Notes under the pieces: generated by a model
What the model saw: the letters and a program-made list of their open reading frames with translations, nothing else
Database searches by the model: none
Told to the model about the DNA's origin: nothing
Translations under genes and position numbers: made by a program
NCBI RefSeq assembly: GCF_003289965.1
Contig: NZ_QMBQ01000007.1
Span: 1 to 64,000 of the forward strand
Direction: 5' to 3'
Source of the DNA: Mesorhizobium atlanticum
GTDB lineage: Bacteria > Pseudomonadota > Alphaproteobacteria > Rhizobiales > Rhizobiaceae
Length of the DNA stretch: 64,000 nt
Part shown: positions 33,706-42,606 of the stretch, one piece after another
Layout: every line of letters begins with the position of its first letter
Position numbering within the stretch: position 1 is the stretch's first letter

Positions 33706-34386
33706 TCACGGCGTTAGCGCCGCTTCCACCAGCCGCTTGGCGTCCGGGCTCGACCATTCGGCCGGACCGTTCATATGCGCGATCAGGCAGCCTTCGCCAT
33801 CGATCAGCATTGTGACCGGAAGCCCGAGCGCCAGGCCGCGCGTCTTGGCTTCGTTGAACAGCGCAATCGTCGGATCACGATAGAAGCCGAGCGTCTCGAC
33901 GCCGATCTCCTTGAGGAACTTCTTCGGCTTCGCATCGTCGCCCGTGTCGACATTGACCGCGACGACCTCGAAGGCATTGCTGCCCTTCTCCTTCTGCAGC
34001 GCGTCGAGCGCCGGCATCTCGGCCCGGCACGGCGCGCACCACGTCGCCCACAGATTGAGCAGCACTGTCTTGCCGGCATGGTCGGCGATCGTCATCGGCT
34101 TGCCGTCGGGCCCGTTGAAGGCAAGAGCTTTCAGCGATTGCGGCGGATCGGCCGGCTGCAGCGCCGCGACCTGGCCGACGGCTTTCGCGGCGACCTGCTT
34201 GGCGCGCGCGGCCTTGGTCGCGCAGGCGGCGTCGTCCTTGCCGGCGGTCTCGGCGACCTTCTCCGGAGCGTTGTTGCCAGAACCGCTCTCGCTGACATAT
34301 ACCGCGACCGCGCCGGCCAGCACGCCCGCCACCAGGGCGGCCAGGATGAGGCGCGGGGCCGGGAAGAATCTACTGCCGTCTGCCAT
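33706..34386 (-). CDS. tlpA: TlpA-family periplasmic thiol:disulfide reductase
   Basis: This 226-residue protein has an N-terminal membrane anchor (residues 12-31), a low-complexity linker, then a thioredoxin fold with active site WCAPC (NLWATWCAPCRAEMP) near residue 115 and the cis-proline region GLPVTMLID. TlpA proteins keep periplasmic cysteines of cytochrome oxidase assembly factors reduced. An extra cysteine pair (DDAACATK; GEGCLI) is also present. It is divergent from argH with only 33 bases between starts, an arrangement recalled from other rhizobia. Confidence 0.9.
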   Translation of the reverse strand: MADGSRFFPAPRLILAALVAGVLAGAVAVYVSESGSGNNAPEKVAETAGKDDAACATKAARAKQVAAKAVGQVAALQPADPPQSLKALAFNGPDGKPMTIADHAGKTVLLNLWATWCAPCRAEMPALDALQKEKGSNAFEVVAVNVDTGDDAKPKKFLKEIGVETLGFYRDPTIALFNEAKTRGLALGLPVTMLIDGEGCLIAHMNGPAEWSSPDAKRLVEAALTP

Positions 34387-34419
34387 TTTCAAAACTGCTC
34401 CGGAGCACGGGTTATAGCG

Positions 34420-35820
34420 ATGAGCGACAAGAAGGCCAGCAACCAGATGTGGGGCGGACGTTTTGCCTCGGGTCCGGCCGCGATCATGGAAGCGATCAAC
34501 GCGTCGATCGGCTTCGACCGCAAGCTGTATGCGCAGGACATAAGCGGATCGATCGCCCATAGCGAGATGTTGGCTGAAACGGGCATTATTTCGGCGGCCG
34601 ATCAAGAAAAAATCGCTCACGGGCTGAACACGATCCTGAAAGAGATCGAGGCCGGCACGTTCGAATTCTCGACCAGGCTCGAAGACATCCACATGAATGT
34701 CGAGGCCCGCCTTGCCGACCTGATCGGCCCTGCGGCCGGACGCCTGCACACCGCACGCTCGCGCAACGATCAGGTGGCGGTCGATCTGAGGCTCTGGGTC
34801 AAGCAGGAATGCCAGCGCGTCGCCGGGGCATTGAAGGACTTGATCGCCGCGTTCCTCGAACGCGCCGAGGAGCATGCGGCGACCGTCATGCCCGGCTTCA
34901 CCCATATGCAGGCCGCGCAGCCGGTGACCTTCGGACACCATTGCATGGCCTATGTCGAGATGTTCGGCCGCGACCTGTCGCGCGTCCGCGACGCCATCGA
35001 GCGCATGGATGAAAGCCCACTGGGCGCGGCGGCGCTGGCCGGCACCAGCTTTTCCATCGACCGCCACATGACGGCCAAAGCGCTCGGCTTCCGCGAGCCG
35101 ACTCGCAATTCCCTCGACAGCGTCTCGGATCGCGACTTCGCGCTCGAATTCCTCAGCCTCGCCGCGATCTGCGCGACGCATTTGTCCAGGCTCGCCGAGG
35201 AGATCATCATCTGGTCGACGCCGCAATTCGGCTTCATCCGCCTGTCGGATTCCTTCTCCACCGGCTCCTCGATCATGCCGCAGAAGAAGAACCCCGACGC
35301 CGCCGAGCTGGTGCGCGGCAAGACCGGCCGCGTCAACGGCCATCTCGTCGGCCTGCTGACCGTTATGAAGGGCATGCCGCTGACCTACGGCAAGGACATG
35401 CAAGAAGACAAGGAAGCGGTCTTCGACGCCGCCGAGACGCTCGACCTGATGCTGGCGGCGACCACCGGCATGGTGCGCGACATGACCGTCAACGCCGCCG
35501 CCATGAAGAAGGCCGCCGGCGCCGGTCACGCCACCGCGACCGACCTTGCCGACTGGCTGGTGCGCAATCTCGGCCTGCCTTTCCGCGAGGCGCATCATGT
35601 CACCGGCCGCGCCGTGGCGCTCGCCGAGGAAAAGAAGGTAGGCCTGGAGAAGCTCTCGCTGGAGGACCTGCGCTCCATTCATCCCGGCATCACCGACGAT
35701 ATCTTCTCGGTGCTTGCCGTGCAGAATTCGGTGAAGAGCCGCACGAGCTTCGGCGGCACGGCGCCGTCGGAAGTGCGGAAGCAGATCCGCTACTGGAAAA
35801 AGCGGCTTTCCAAGGCTTAA
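34420..35820 (+). CDS. argH: Argininosuccinate lyase
   Basis: This 466-residue enzyme makes arginine and fumarate from argininosuccinate. The fumarase/ASL superfamily signature GSSIMPQKKNPD is present near residue 285, with the other active-site blocks HTARSRNDQVAVD and TVMPGFTHMQAAQPVTFGH. The ATG at 34420 gives the normal length; the frame happens to be open for another 645 bases upstream, through the opposite-strand tlpA gene, but that part does not resemble protein. Confidence 0.95.
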   Translation: MSDKKASNQMWGGRFASGPAAIMEAINASIGFDRKLYAQDISGSIAHSEMLAETGIISAADQEKIAHGLNTILKEIEAGTFEFSTRLEDIHMNVEARLADLIGPAAGRLHTARSRNDQVAVDLRLWVKQECQRVAGALKDLIAAFLERAEEHAATVMPGFTHMQAAQPVTFGHHCMAYVEMFGRDLSRVRDAIERMDESPLGAAALAGTSFSIDRHMTAKALGFREPTRNSLDSVSDRDFALEFLSLAAICATHLSRLAEEIIIWSTPQFGFIRLSDSFSTGSSIMPQKKNPDAAELVRGKTGRVNGHLVGLLTVMKGMPLTYGKDMQEDKEAVFDAAETLDLMLAATTGMVRDMTVNAAAMKKAAGAGHATATDLADWLVRNLGLPFREAHHVTGRAVALAEEKKVGLEKLSLEDLRSIHPGITDDIFSVLAVQNSVKSRTSFGGTAPSEVRKQIRYWKKRLSKA

Positions 35821-35871
35821 TGCATGTCGCCCAGACGTGTGTAGCGGTTCTGGGACCACGACATGCATCAA
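35820..35871. repeat. Family C intergenic palindrome, copy 1
   Basis: Arms TGCATGTCG and CGACATGCA enclose CCCAGACGTG-GTAGCGGTTCTGGG, giving a two-stage hairpin. It starts on the last base of the argH stop and may end the argH transcript or separate it from lptM. Related copies lie at 58018 and 60331. Confidence 0.75.
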
Positions 35872-35949
35872 AACAATTGCCCGGATGCAAAGCGCCGAAA
35901 ACTCGGCTAAAAGCGGCGGCACAGGAAACAGTTTCGAACGGATGGATCG

Positions 35950-36156
35950 ATGACCCGTAGCAGGATTTTGGTGACGCTGGCACTGCTGGCGGCGGTTGTC
36001 ACCGTCACCGCCTGCGGCAGGAAGACCGGGCTCGACACGCCCTATGAGGCGGCGGAGCAGGCGCGCAAGGATGCCGAACGCGCCAAGCAGCCGGTCCCGC
36101 CCGAGCCGGAGAAACCGGTCAAGGACAGGAAGTTCATCCTCGATCCCCTGCTCTAG
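35950..36156 (+). CDS. lptM: LptM-like small lipoprotein
   Basis: This 68-residue lipoprotein has a signal peptide with lipobox VTACGRK (Cys near residue 22), followed by GLDTPYEAA and a charged Pro-rich tail ending KDRKFILDPLL. This matches the LptM (YifL) proteins that assist disulfide maturation of the LPS translocon protein LptD. Its usual rhizobial place is between argH and lysA, as here. Confidence 0.8.
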   Translation: MTRSRILVTLALLAAVVTVTACGRKTGLDTPYEAAEQARKDAERAKQPVPPEPEKPVKDRKFILDPLL

Positions 36157-36209
36157 AGCCAACGGGATCGCTCGATCTCACCACGCTCCAACTTTCCGGG
36201 ACCAACCTC

Positions 36210-37478
36210 GTGAACCATTTCGACTACCGCGACGGCGTGCTCCATGCCGAGGACGTCGCGATCCCCGATATAGCAGCCGAGGTCGGCACGCCCTTCTACT
36301 GCTATTCGACGGCGACGCTGACCCGGCATTTCCGCGTCTTCAGAGAAGCCTTCGCCGGCCTCGATGCACTGGTCTGCTACGCCATGAAGGCGAACTCCAA
36401 CCAGGCCGTGCTGAGGACGCTGGCAAGACAAGGCGCGGGCGCCGACGTCGTCTCGGAAGGCGAATTGCGCCGCGCCTTGGCCGCCGGCATCCCGGCCGGC
36501 AAGATCCTGTTTTCCGGCGTCGGCAAGACCGCGCGCGAGATGGACTTCGCGCTCTCCGCCGGCATTCTTTGCTTCAACGTCGAATCCGAGCCTGAACTCG
36601 AACTGCTGTCGGCCCGCGCCGTGGCGCTCGGCAAGGTGGCGCCGATCTCGCTGCGCATCAATCCGGATGTCGATGCCAGGACGCATAAGAAGATCTCGAC
36701 CGGCAAGGCCGAGAACAAGTTCGGCATCCCGTGGCAGCGCGCGCGACAGGTCTACGCCCGCGCGGCCGAATTGCCCGGCATCAAGGTGACCGGCATCGAC
36801 ACCCATATCGGCAGCCAGATAACCGAATTGCAGCCCTTCGACGACGCCTTCGCGCTGCTTGTCGAACTGGTCGGCGTGCTGCGCGCCGATGGCCATTCGA
36901 TCGAGCATGTCGATCTTGGCGGCGGCCTCGGCATTCCCTACCGCGTCGACAACAGCCCGCCGCCGCTGCCCGACGCCTATGCCGAGATCGTCAGGAAACA
37001 TGTCACCAGGCTCGGCCTCAAGGTGATGTTCGAGCCTGGCCGCCTGATCGTCGGCAATGCCGGCATCCTGGTGTCCGAGGTCATCTATGTGAAGGAAGGC
37101 GACGCCAAGAACTTCCTCGTCGTCGACGCCGCCATGAACGATCTGATCCGGCCGACGCTCTATGACGCCTTCCACGACATCAGGCCGGTGGTGCAGCCGC
37201 CCGCCTCGACGCCGCGCATCAAGGTCGACGTCGTCGGCCCGGTCTGCGAGACCGGGGACTTCATCGGCCTCGACCGCGACCTGCCGAGGCTGAAGGCCGG
37301 CGACCTGATCGCCGTTTCCACCGCCGGCGCCTATGGCGCGGTGCAGGCGGGCACCTACAACACCAGGCTCCTGGTGCCGGAAGTGCTGGTTGACGGCGAC
37401 CGCTTCCATGTCGTGCGGCCGCGCCAGACCTATGAAGACCTGATCGGACTGGATTCGGTCCCCGACTGGCTGAAGTAG
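36210..37478 (+). CDS. lysA: Diaminopimelate decarboxylase
   Basis: This 422-residue PLP enzyme of the alanine racemase-like fold catalyses the last step of lysine synthesis. Motifs seen are the PLP-lysine segment CYAMKANSN near residue 60, the His in GIDTHIGSQI, the glycine-rich phosphate loop DLGGGLGIPY, EPGRLIVG, and CETGDFIG with the substrate-binding Cys/Glu from the partner subunit. The start is GTG at 36210. It follows lptM by 53 bases. Confidence 0.95.
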   Translation: MNHFDYRDGVLHAEDVAIPDIAAEVGTPFYCYSTATLTRHFRVFREAFAGLDALVCYAMKANSNQAVLRTLARQGAGADVVSEGELRRALAAGIPAGKILFSGVGKTAREMDFALSAGILCFNVESEPELELLSARAVALGKVAPISLRINPDVDARTHKKISTGKAENKFGIPWQRARQVYARAAELPGIKVTGIDTHIGSQITELQPFDDAFALLVELVGVLRADGHSIEHVDLGGGLGIPYRVDNSPPPLPDAYAEIVRKHVTRLGLKVMFEPGRLIVGNAGILVSEVIYVKEGDAKNFLVVDAAMNDLIRPTLYDAFHDIRPVVQPPASTPRIKVDVVGPVCETGDFIGLDRDLPRLKAGDLIAVSTAGAYGAVQAGTYNTRLLVPEVLVDGDRFHVVRPRQTYEDLIGLDSVPDWLK

Positions 37479-37491
37479 CGCGCTCGAAGCG

Positions 37492-37794
37492 TTAGATTTT
37501 TTGCTGGATGAGCGCCTTGGCCTCGGCGATCCGCCCTTCGTCGCGCCGATAAAAGATCCATTGCTTCACCCGCTTTGTGCTGAGCAGGCCGGCTTGGGTG
37601 AGCACACGCATATGCTCGCTGAGCGTCGCCTGGGTGATGCCGAGCTTTTCGGCGATCAGCAGCGCGCAGACGCCGTCCTCGACCAGGTCGCCATCGGCCT
37701 GGCGCGGGAAATGCGCGCGCGGATCCTTGAGCCAATCGAGGATCTGCAGCCGGCGCTCGTTGGCAAATGCCTTGAAGATGTCGACCTCTTGCAT
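37492..37794 (-). CDS. ArsR-family transcriptional regulator
   Basis: This 100-residue winged-helix protein has the recognition helix in ITQATLSEHMRVLTQAGLLSTKR and the wing segment QWIFYRRDE. It has one cysteine only (GVCALLIA), so it does not carry a classical metal site. It is divergent from the dehydratase gene 50 bases away, which is its most likely target besides itself. The gene converges with lysA across 13 bases. Confidence 0.85.
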   Translation of the reverse strand: MQEVDIFKAFANERRLQILDWLKDPRAHFPRQADGDLVEDGVCALLIAEKLGITQATLSEHMRVLTQAGLLSTKRVKQWIFYRRDEGRIAEAKALIQQKI

Positions 37795-37844
37795 TTGGCC
37801 ATTTTGCTAAGTTACTAATTGAAGTCAATCCCGAGGAGCAGGCC

Positions 37845-38786
37845 ATGTCGAGCACCAGAACGATCACGCGCGAGCGCATCAGCGCCGTGGAGCCGCGCAT
37901 CCGCCCCTATGTGCGCCACACGCCGGTCATGCGCGTCGACATGGCGGATTTCGGCCGTCCCGCCTTTCCGGTCGACCTGAAACTCGAATGCCTGCAGCAT
38001 TCCGGTTCCTTCAAGGCGCGCGGCGCCTTCACCAACCTGCTTACGCGGCCGGTGCCAAAAGCCGGTGTGGTCGCGGCGTCGGGCGGCAACCACGGTGCGG
38101 CCGTCGCCTACGCCGCCATGAAGCTCGGGCACAAGGCCACCATCTTCGTGCCCGAGGTCAGCCCCCCAGCCAAGCTCGCGCGCATTCGCGGCTACGGCGC
38201 GGATCTGGTCGTCGGCGGCGCCCGCTATGCCGAGGCGCTGGCCGCCAGCGAGGACTTCGCGGCCCGGACCGGCGCCCTGCAGATCCACGCCTTCAACCAG
38301 GAGGAAACGCTGCTCGGCCAGGGCACGCTCGGCCTGGAGATCGAGGCCGATCTGCCCGAAATCGACACGCTGCTGGTTGCCGTCGGTGGCGGCGGCCTGA
38401 TCGGGGGCATCGCCGCCTGGTTCGCTGGGCGCATCCGCATCGTCGCCATCGAGCCCGAGGGCGCGCCAACGCTTTATCGCGCTTTGGAGGCGGGAGAGCC
38501 GGTCGACGCCCCGGCCGAAGGCATCGCCGCCGATTCGCTGGCGCCGAAGCGGGTCGGCGAAATGATGTTCCCGATCGCCGAGGCTTTCGTCGAGCGCTCG
38601 ATCCTGGTCAGCGACGATGACATCGTCGCCGCGCAGAAAGCGCTATGGGACCGTGTGCGAATCATCGCCGAACCGGGCGGCGCCGCGGCCTTCGCCGCAG
38701 TGCTTTCCGGACGTTATGAGCCCGCTGAGGGCGAGCGCGTGGCGGTCCTGGTCTGCGGTTCCAACACGAATCCCGCCAATTTCTGA
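37845..38786 (+). CDS. Serine/threonine dehydratase-like PLP enzyme
   Basis: This 313-residue fold-type II PLP enzyme has the PLP lysine in GSFKARGAF near residue 55, the substrate loop ASGGNHGAAVAYAA, the phosphate-binding VGGGGLIGGI, and the C-terminal LVCGSNTNP. It resembles the single-domain threonine/serine dehydratases without an ACT regulatory domain. The exact amino-acid substrate is not certain. GAGGAG lies just before the ATG. Confidence 0.88.
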   Translation: MSSTRTITRERISAVEPRIRPYVRHTPVMRVDMADFGRPAFPVDLKLECLQHSGSFKARGAFTNLLTRPVPKAGVVAASGGNHGAAVAYAAMKLGHKATIFVPEVSPPAKLARIRGYGADLVVGGARYAEALAASEDFAARTGALQIHAFNQEETLLGQGTLGLEIEADLPEIDTLLVAVGGGGLIGGIAAWFAGRIRIVAIEPEGAPTLYRALEAGEPVDAPAEGIAADSLAPKRVGEMMFPIAEAFVERSILVSDDDIVAAQKALWDRVRIIAEPGGAAAFAAVLSGRYEPAEGERVAVLVCGSNTNPANF

Positions 38787-38900
38787 ACATAACCCGGGCA
38801 AACTGCTTCACGTTTTTGGAACCCGCCTCGCCTTTGCCGTGTTTGCTGGTATCCTTCTGGTGATGACGTCCGGGCTATCCTGCCCGGGCAGGAAGGGCCG

Positions 38901-41486
38901 ATGACGGAACGACCCACTTCCAGCGGCGAGCGCAGCCTGGCCGGGCGCCTGGCGCTCAGCCGTTTGGCAACGCGGGCCTCGATGGTCTTCGAGCGCGGCT
39001 GGCCGCTCGTGCTGCCGCTGCTGGTCGTCGCCAGCCTGTTCCTCAGCTTCTCATGGTTCGGCCTGTTCCCGCGTCTGCCGGATGCGGCGCGCATCGGCTT
39101 CCTGATCCTGTTCGCGCTGGCGGGCATCGCGGCGCTCTATCCGCTTCGCTTCTTCCGCATGCCTTCAGCCGCCGAGATCGACCGGCGCATCGAGGCGGCG
39201 AACCAATTGCTGCACAGCCCGGTGCAGGTGCAGACCGACCGGCCGAGCGGCGCCGACAGCATCTTCTCGCAGGCGCTGTGGCGCGAGCACCAGAAGCGCA
39301 TGGCCGAGCGGCTTTCGAGCCTCGGCGCCGACCGGCCGCGCACCGGCGTGCCGGACCACGACCGCTGGGGCCTGCGCGCTGTGGCGGGGCTGCTGTTCGT
39401 CACGGCGCTTGCCTTCTCCTTCGGTCCCTTCGGCGGCAGGGTCAGCGACGCTTTCGTCGCCCGAGCCACGCGCGACAGCGTGCCGCCGCGCATCGACGCC
39501 TGGGTTACGCCGCCCGCCTATACCGGCAAGGCGCCGCTGTTCCTCACCGCCGACGCCAATCAGGCGGTCCAGACCTTCTCCGTTCCGCAGGGCAGCGACG
39601 TCTCGTTGCGCGTCACCGGCGGCTCGGGCGAGGAAACGCTGAGCTATGCCGATCAAGGCGGCAATGCGCGCGCCATCGAGCCCGCGGCGCCCAAAACCCC
39701 CGCGCCCGCAAGCCAGGCCGCGCCCAAAGTGCGCCAGTTCTCCGGCAAACTGGATTCGAACGGCACGCTGACGCTTAGATCCGCCGAGGGCGATCTCGGC
39801 CACTGGGCCTTTGCCGTTATTCCCGACAAGCCGCCGGCGATCCGCTTCGTCGGCGAGCCGAAGCGCGCCGTCAACGGCGCCATCGAGCTGAACTACGAGA
39901 TCGATGACGATTACGGCGCCGCCTCCGCCAAGGCCGTTTTCGAGCTGTCGGACCCGCCGGCCGCCCATGCGCATCCCCTCTACGGCCCACCGGACCTGCC
40001 GCTGACCCTGCCTCGCCGCGGCGGCAAGACGAACGCCGCCAAGACGACCAAGGACCTGACCGAGCATGTCTGGGCCGGCAGCGGCATCAAGCTGACGCTG
40101 AGCGTCACCGACGATGCCGGCCACACCGCGACCAGCGAAACCAAGACGCTTGTGATGCCTGAGCGGCCTTTCGCCAACCCGCTGGCCCGTGCGGTGATCG
40201 AGCAGCGCCGGCTGCTGGCGCTCGACACCAACGCCAAGCCGCGCGTTCTGGACCTGATGGACGCGATCACGCTACGGCCCGAGGACACGTTCGACAACAT
40301 GTCGAATTATCTGGCCATCATGAGCGCAAGGAGCCGGCTGAAACTCTCCGAGAGTGACGACCAGCTGCGCAACGTCGTGTCATATCTCTGGGAGATCGCG
40401 CTCGGCATCGAGGAGGGCAATCTGTCTGCCGCCGAGCGGCGGCTGCGCCAGGCGCAGCAGGCCTTGCAGGACGCCATCAAGAACGGCGCCAGCGATCAGG
40501 AGATCGAAAAGGCGATGAAGGAACTGCGCGAGGCGATGAACCAGTTCCTGCAGGAATTCGCCCAGCGCGCGCAGCAGAACCCGAAGGCGCCGCAAATGCA
40601 GCAGAACGGCCGCGAGCTGCGCCAGAGCGACATCGACCGCATGATGGACGAGATCGAGAACCTGGCCAAATCGGGCGATCGCGACAAGGCCCAGCAGCTT
40701 CTGTCCGAACTGCAGGACATGATGAACAACCTGCAGGCCGGCCGTCAGCAGCCGGGCGGCGAGCAGGACAGCGAGATGCGCCAGCAGATGGATAAGCTCG
40801 GCGACATCATGCGCCGCCAACAGGAGATGATGAACGACACCTTCCGGCTGGACCAGATGCAGCGCGGGCAGCGTGGCCAGGACGGCGATCAACGGATGGG
40901 CGAGGATGGCGAGCCGCAGCAAGGCCAGGACGAACAGCGGCCTGGTCCCGGCCAGGACCGCGATCCGCTGGGACGGCCGAAAATGTCGCCCAAGGACCTG
41001 GCCGATGCGCTGAAGCAGCTGCAGGAAGGCCAGGGCCAGCTGCAAAGCGAGCTCGAGCAGTTGAAGAAGGGCCTCGAGGGCCTTGGCATGGAGCCGAATG
41101 AGGGTTTTGGCGAGGCCGGCAAATCGATGGGCGATGCCGAACGGTCGCTCGGCCAGGGCGACGGCGACCAGGCCGTCGGCCATCAGGGCCGCGCGCTGGA
41201 GGCGCTGCGCCGTGGCGCCAAGGACATGATGAAGCAGATGCAGGCCATGCAGGGCGACCAGGGCGGCAGCGAGCAGGGTGGGCGCCAGCAGGGCGCCGAC
41301 CGCGATCCGCTCGGACGGCCGCGCGCCACCAATGGCCCGGATGACGGCACCTCGGTCAAGGTTCCCGACGAGATCGACGTCCAGCGCGCGCGCCAGATCC
41401 TCGACGCGATCCGCAAGCGGCTCGGCAACGCGCTGAGCCCCGACATCGAGCGCAGCTATCTCGAACGGCTCCTGGAGCTGAAATAG
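38901..41486 (+). CDS. TIGR02302-family (DUF4175) large membrane protein
   Basis: This 861-residue protein matches a family restricted to alphaproteobacteria and of unknown function. It has three hydrophobic segments in the first 175 residues (GWPLVLPLLVVASLFLSF; GFLILFALAGIAALYPL; VAGLLFVTALAFSFGPF), a middle beta-rich region with Pro/Ala spacers, and a long C-terminal Gln/Met/Gly-rich, coiled-coil part (about residues 500-830) with repeated RDPLGRP phrases (at about 690 and 800). The ATG follows AGGAAGGG. A role in envelope assembly or motility has been guessed for the family but is unproven. Confidence 0.85.
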   Translation: MTERPTSSGERSLAGRLALSRLATRASMVFERGWPLVLPLLVVASLFLSFSWFGLFPRLPDAARIGFLILFALAGIAALYPLRFFRMPSAAEIDRRIEAANQLLHSPVQVQTDRPSGADSIFSQALWREHQKRMAERLSSLGADRPRTGVPDHDRWGLRAVAGLLFVTALAFSFGPFGGRVSDAFVARATRDSVPPRIDAWVTPPAYTGKAPLFLTADANQAVQTFSVPQGSDVSLRVTGGSGEETLSYADQGGNARAIEPAAPKTPAPASQAAPKVRQFSGKLDSNGTLTLRSAEGDLGHWAFAVIPDKPPAIRFVGEPKRAVNGAIELNYEIDDDYGAASAKAVFELSDPPAAHAHPLYGPPDLPLTLPRRGGKTNAAKTTKDLTEHVWAGSGIKLTLSVTDDAGHTATSETKTLVMPERPFANPLARAVIEQRRLLALDTNAKPRVLDLMDAITLRPEDTFDNMSNYLAIMSARSRLKLSESDDQLRNVVSYLWEIALGIEEGNLSAAERRLRQAQQALQDAIKNGASDQEIEKAMKELREAMNQFLQEFAQRAQQNPKAPQMQQNGRELRQSDIDRMMDEIENLAKSGDRDKAQQLLSELQDMMNNLQAGRQQPGGEQDSEMRQQMDKLGDIMRRQQEMMNDTFRLDQMQRGQRGQDGDQRMGEDGEPQQGQDEQRPGPGQDRDPLGRPKMSPKDLADALKQLQEGQGQLQSELEQLKKGLEGLGMEPNEGFGEAGKSMGDAERSLGQGDGDQAVGHQGRALEALRRGAKDMMKQMQAMQGDQGGSEQGGRQQGADRDPLGRPRATNGPDDGTSVKVPDEIDVQRARQILDAIRKRLGNALSPDIERSYLERLLELK

Positions 41487-41502
41487 CCTTAAATGGCCGC
41501 CT

Positions 41503-42408
41503 TTAGCGTCCCGCCATACCGACCGTCGCACCCATCTGTCTGGTCAGCATGAACGCCTCGCGAATGGCGCTTTCCATGCCGTCGATCGCTTCGCCGGTCG
41601 CCAGCGGATTGCGATGCAGGACGACGTTGGAGGAATCGATGTCGCCGAAGCCGTCGGCCGCGGTCAGTTCCCGGCAATCAGGCGGGATGTTGCTGCGCGA
41701 GATCGGCGCGATCGCCAGACCTGAAGTCACCGCGAGCGTCAGGCCGCCATTGGTGTCGCTGGTGTAGGCGACGCGGTAGTCGAGGCCGCGCTGCTGCAGC
41801 GACTTGATGGCGAAGTCGCGGCACCAGCCGTTGCGGCTGTAAAGCGCGATCGGCACCGGCCGTTCCTCATGCATGTGGTGCAGCGTCGAGGTCACCCAAA
41901 CCGTCGGGTCGTGCATCAGCACCTCGCCGCCGGAAGAGCCCTCCCATTCGAATACCACCGCGAGGTCGAGCTCGCCGGCCGCGAGCGCCCTGACCTGCGA
42001 GTCCGAATGCGCGTAGCGCACCGTGACCTCGACGCGCGGATGGCGCTTCGCGAATTCGCCGAGCGCCCGCGACAGGATCGACCGGCCGTATTCGGCCGGG
42101 ATGCCGATGCGCACCAGCCCGCCGAGCGGCGGCGCCACCAGCGAGGCCGCCGTCTCGTCGAGCAGCGAGACGATCCGGCGCGCGTTGGCGATCAATTCGC
42201 CGCCGCGGCGCGTCAGCGCCACGCCGCGCGAGCCGCGCTCGAACAGATTGTCGCCGACCATGTCCTCCAGCTTCTTCATCTGCATCGACACGGCAGATTG
42301 CGTGCGTCCTGCCTTTTCCGCCGCGCGCGTGAAATTGCCGGTTTCGGCCACCGCCACGAAGGTGCGCAGGAGGTCGCTGTCGAGGACTGGTCTCATCGGA
42401 ATCGCCAT
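41503..42408 (-). CDS. LysR-family transcriptional regulator
   Basis: This 301-residue regulator has the N-terminal winged helix-turn-helix (LRTFVAVAETGNFTRAAEKAGRTQSAVSMQMKKLED) and a type 2 periplasmic-binding-like effector domain. It is divergent from the DMT transporter at 42607, whose gene it may control, across a 198-base gap holding two RNA hairpins. The effector is unknown. An ATG at 42396 is an alternative start. Confidence 0.88.
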   Translation of the reverse strand: MAIPMRPVLDSDLLRTFVAVAETGNFTRAAEKAGRTQSAVSMQMKKLEDMVGDNLFERGSRGVALTRRGGELIANARRIVSLLDETAASLVAPPLGGLVRIGIPAEYGRSILSRALGEFAKRHPRVEVTVRYAHSDSQVRALAAGELDLAVVFEWEGSSGGEVLMHDPTVWVTSTLHHMHEERPVPIALYSRNGWCRDFAIKSLQQRGLDYRVAYTSDTNGGLTLAVTSGLAIAPISRSNIPPDCRELTAADGFGDIDSSNVVLHRNPLATGEAIDGMESAIREAFMLTRQMGATVGMAGR

Positions 42409-42482
42409 AAGAGAATTTGATTGCTGGCATCATTCCAATTCGTTTGCAACATGTCAAACGCCGCAGGATAGTCGCGATACCC

Positions 42483-42519
42483 ATTGGATATGCGACTGCG
42501 AAATCGGTCGCGGACCAAT
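42483..42519 (+). other. Hairpin in the leader of the DMT transporter gene
   Basis: ATTGG (42483) and GCGAC (42492) pair with GTCGC (42507) and CCAAT (42515), giving a two-part stem with a small internal loop and a CGAAAT-containing apical loop. Together with the terminator that follows it forms a structured leader or a small RNA. Confidence 0.6.
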
Positions 42520-42537
42520 CGAAGAGTCCTCACTCGT

Positions 42538-42571
42538 ACCCGCTGCCTGAAAACGGTAGCGGGTTCTTTTT
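42538..42571 (+). terminator. Intrinsic terminator upstream of the DMT transporter gene
   Basis: ACCCGCTGCC (42538-42547) pairs perfectly with GGTAGCGGGT (42555-42564), allowing one G-T pair, followed by TCTTTTTG. It lies 36 bases before the ATG of the DMT gene and no + strand gene precedes it, so it must end a leader or a small RNA. Confidence 0.75.
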
Positions 42572-42606
42572 GCTGATACATTACGGCTTGCGGGGGGCCG
42601 AGACTG

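Noticed and set aside
33775..34419. 645-base in-frame upstream extension of argH
   Set aside because: It overlaps tlpA on the other strand, and argH homology begins at 34420.
33706..36162. Very long minus-strand open frame across argH
   Set aside because: Only the part from 34386 downwards (tlpA) is coding. The rest lies opposite argH, has no domain resemblance and reflects the lack of stops in high-GC DNA.
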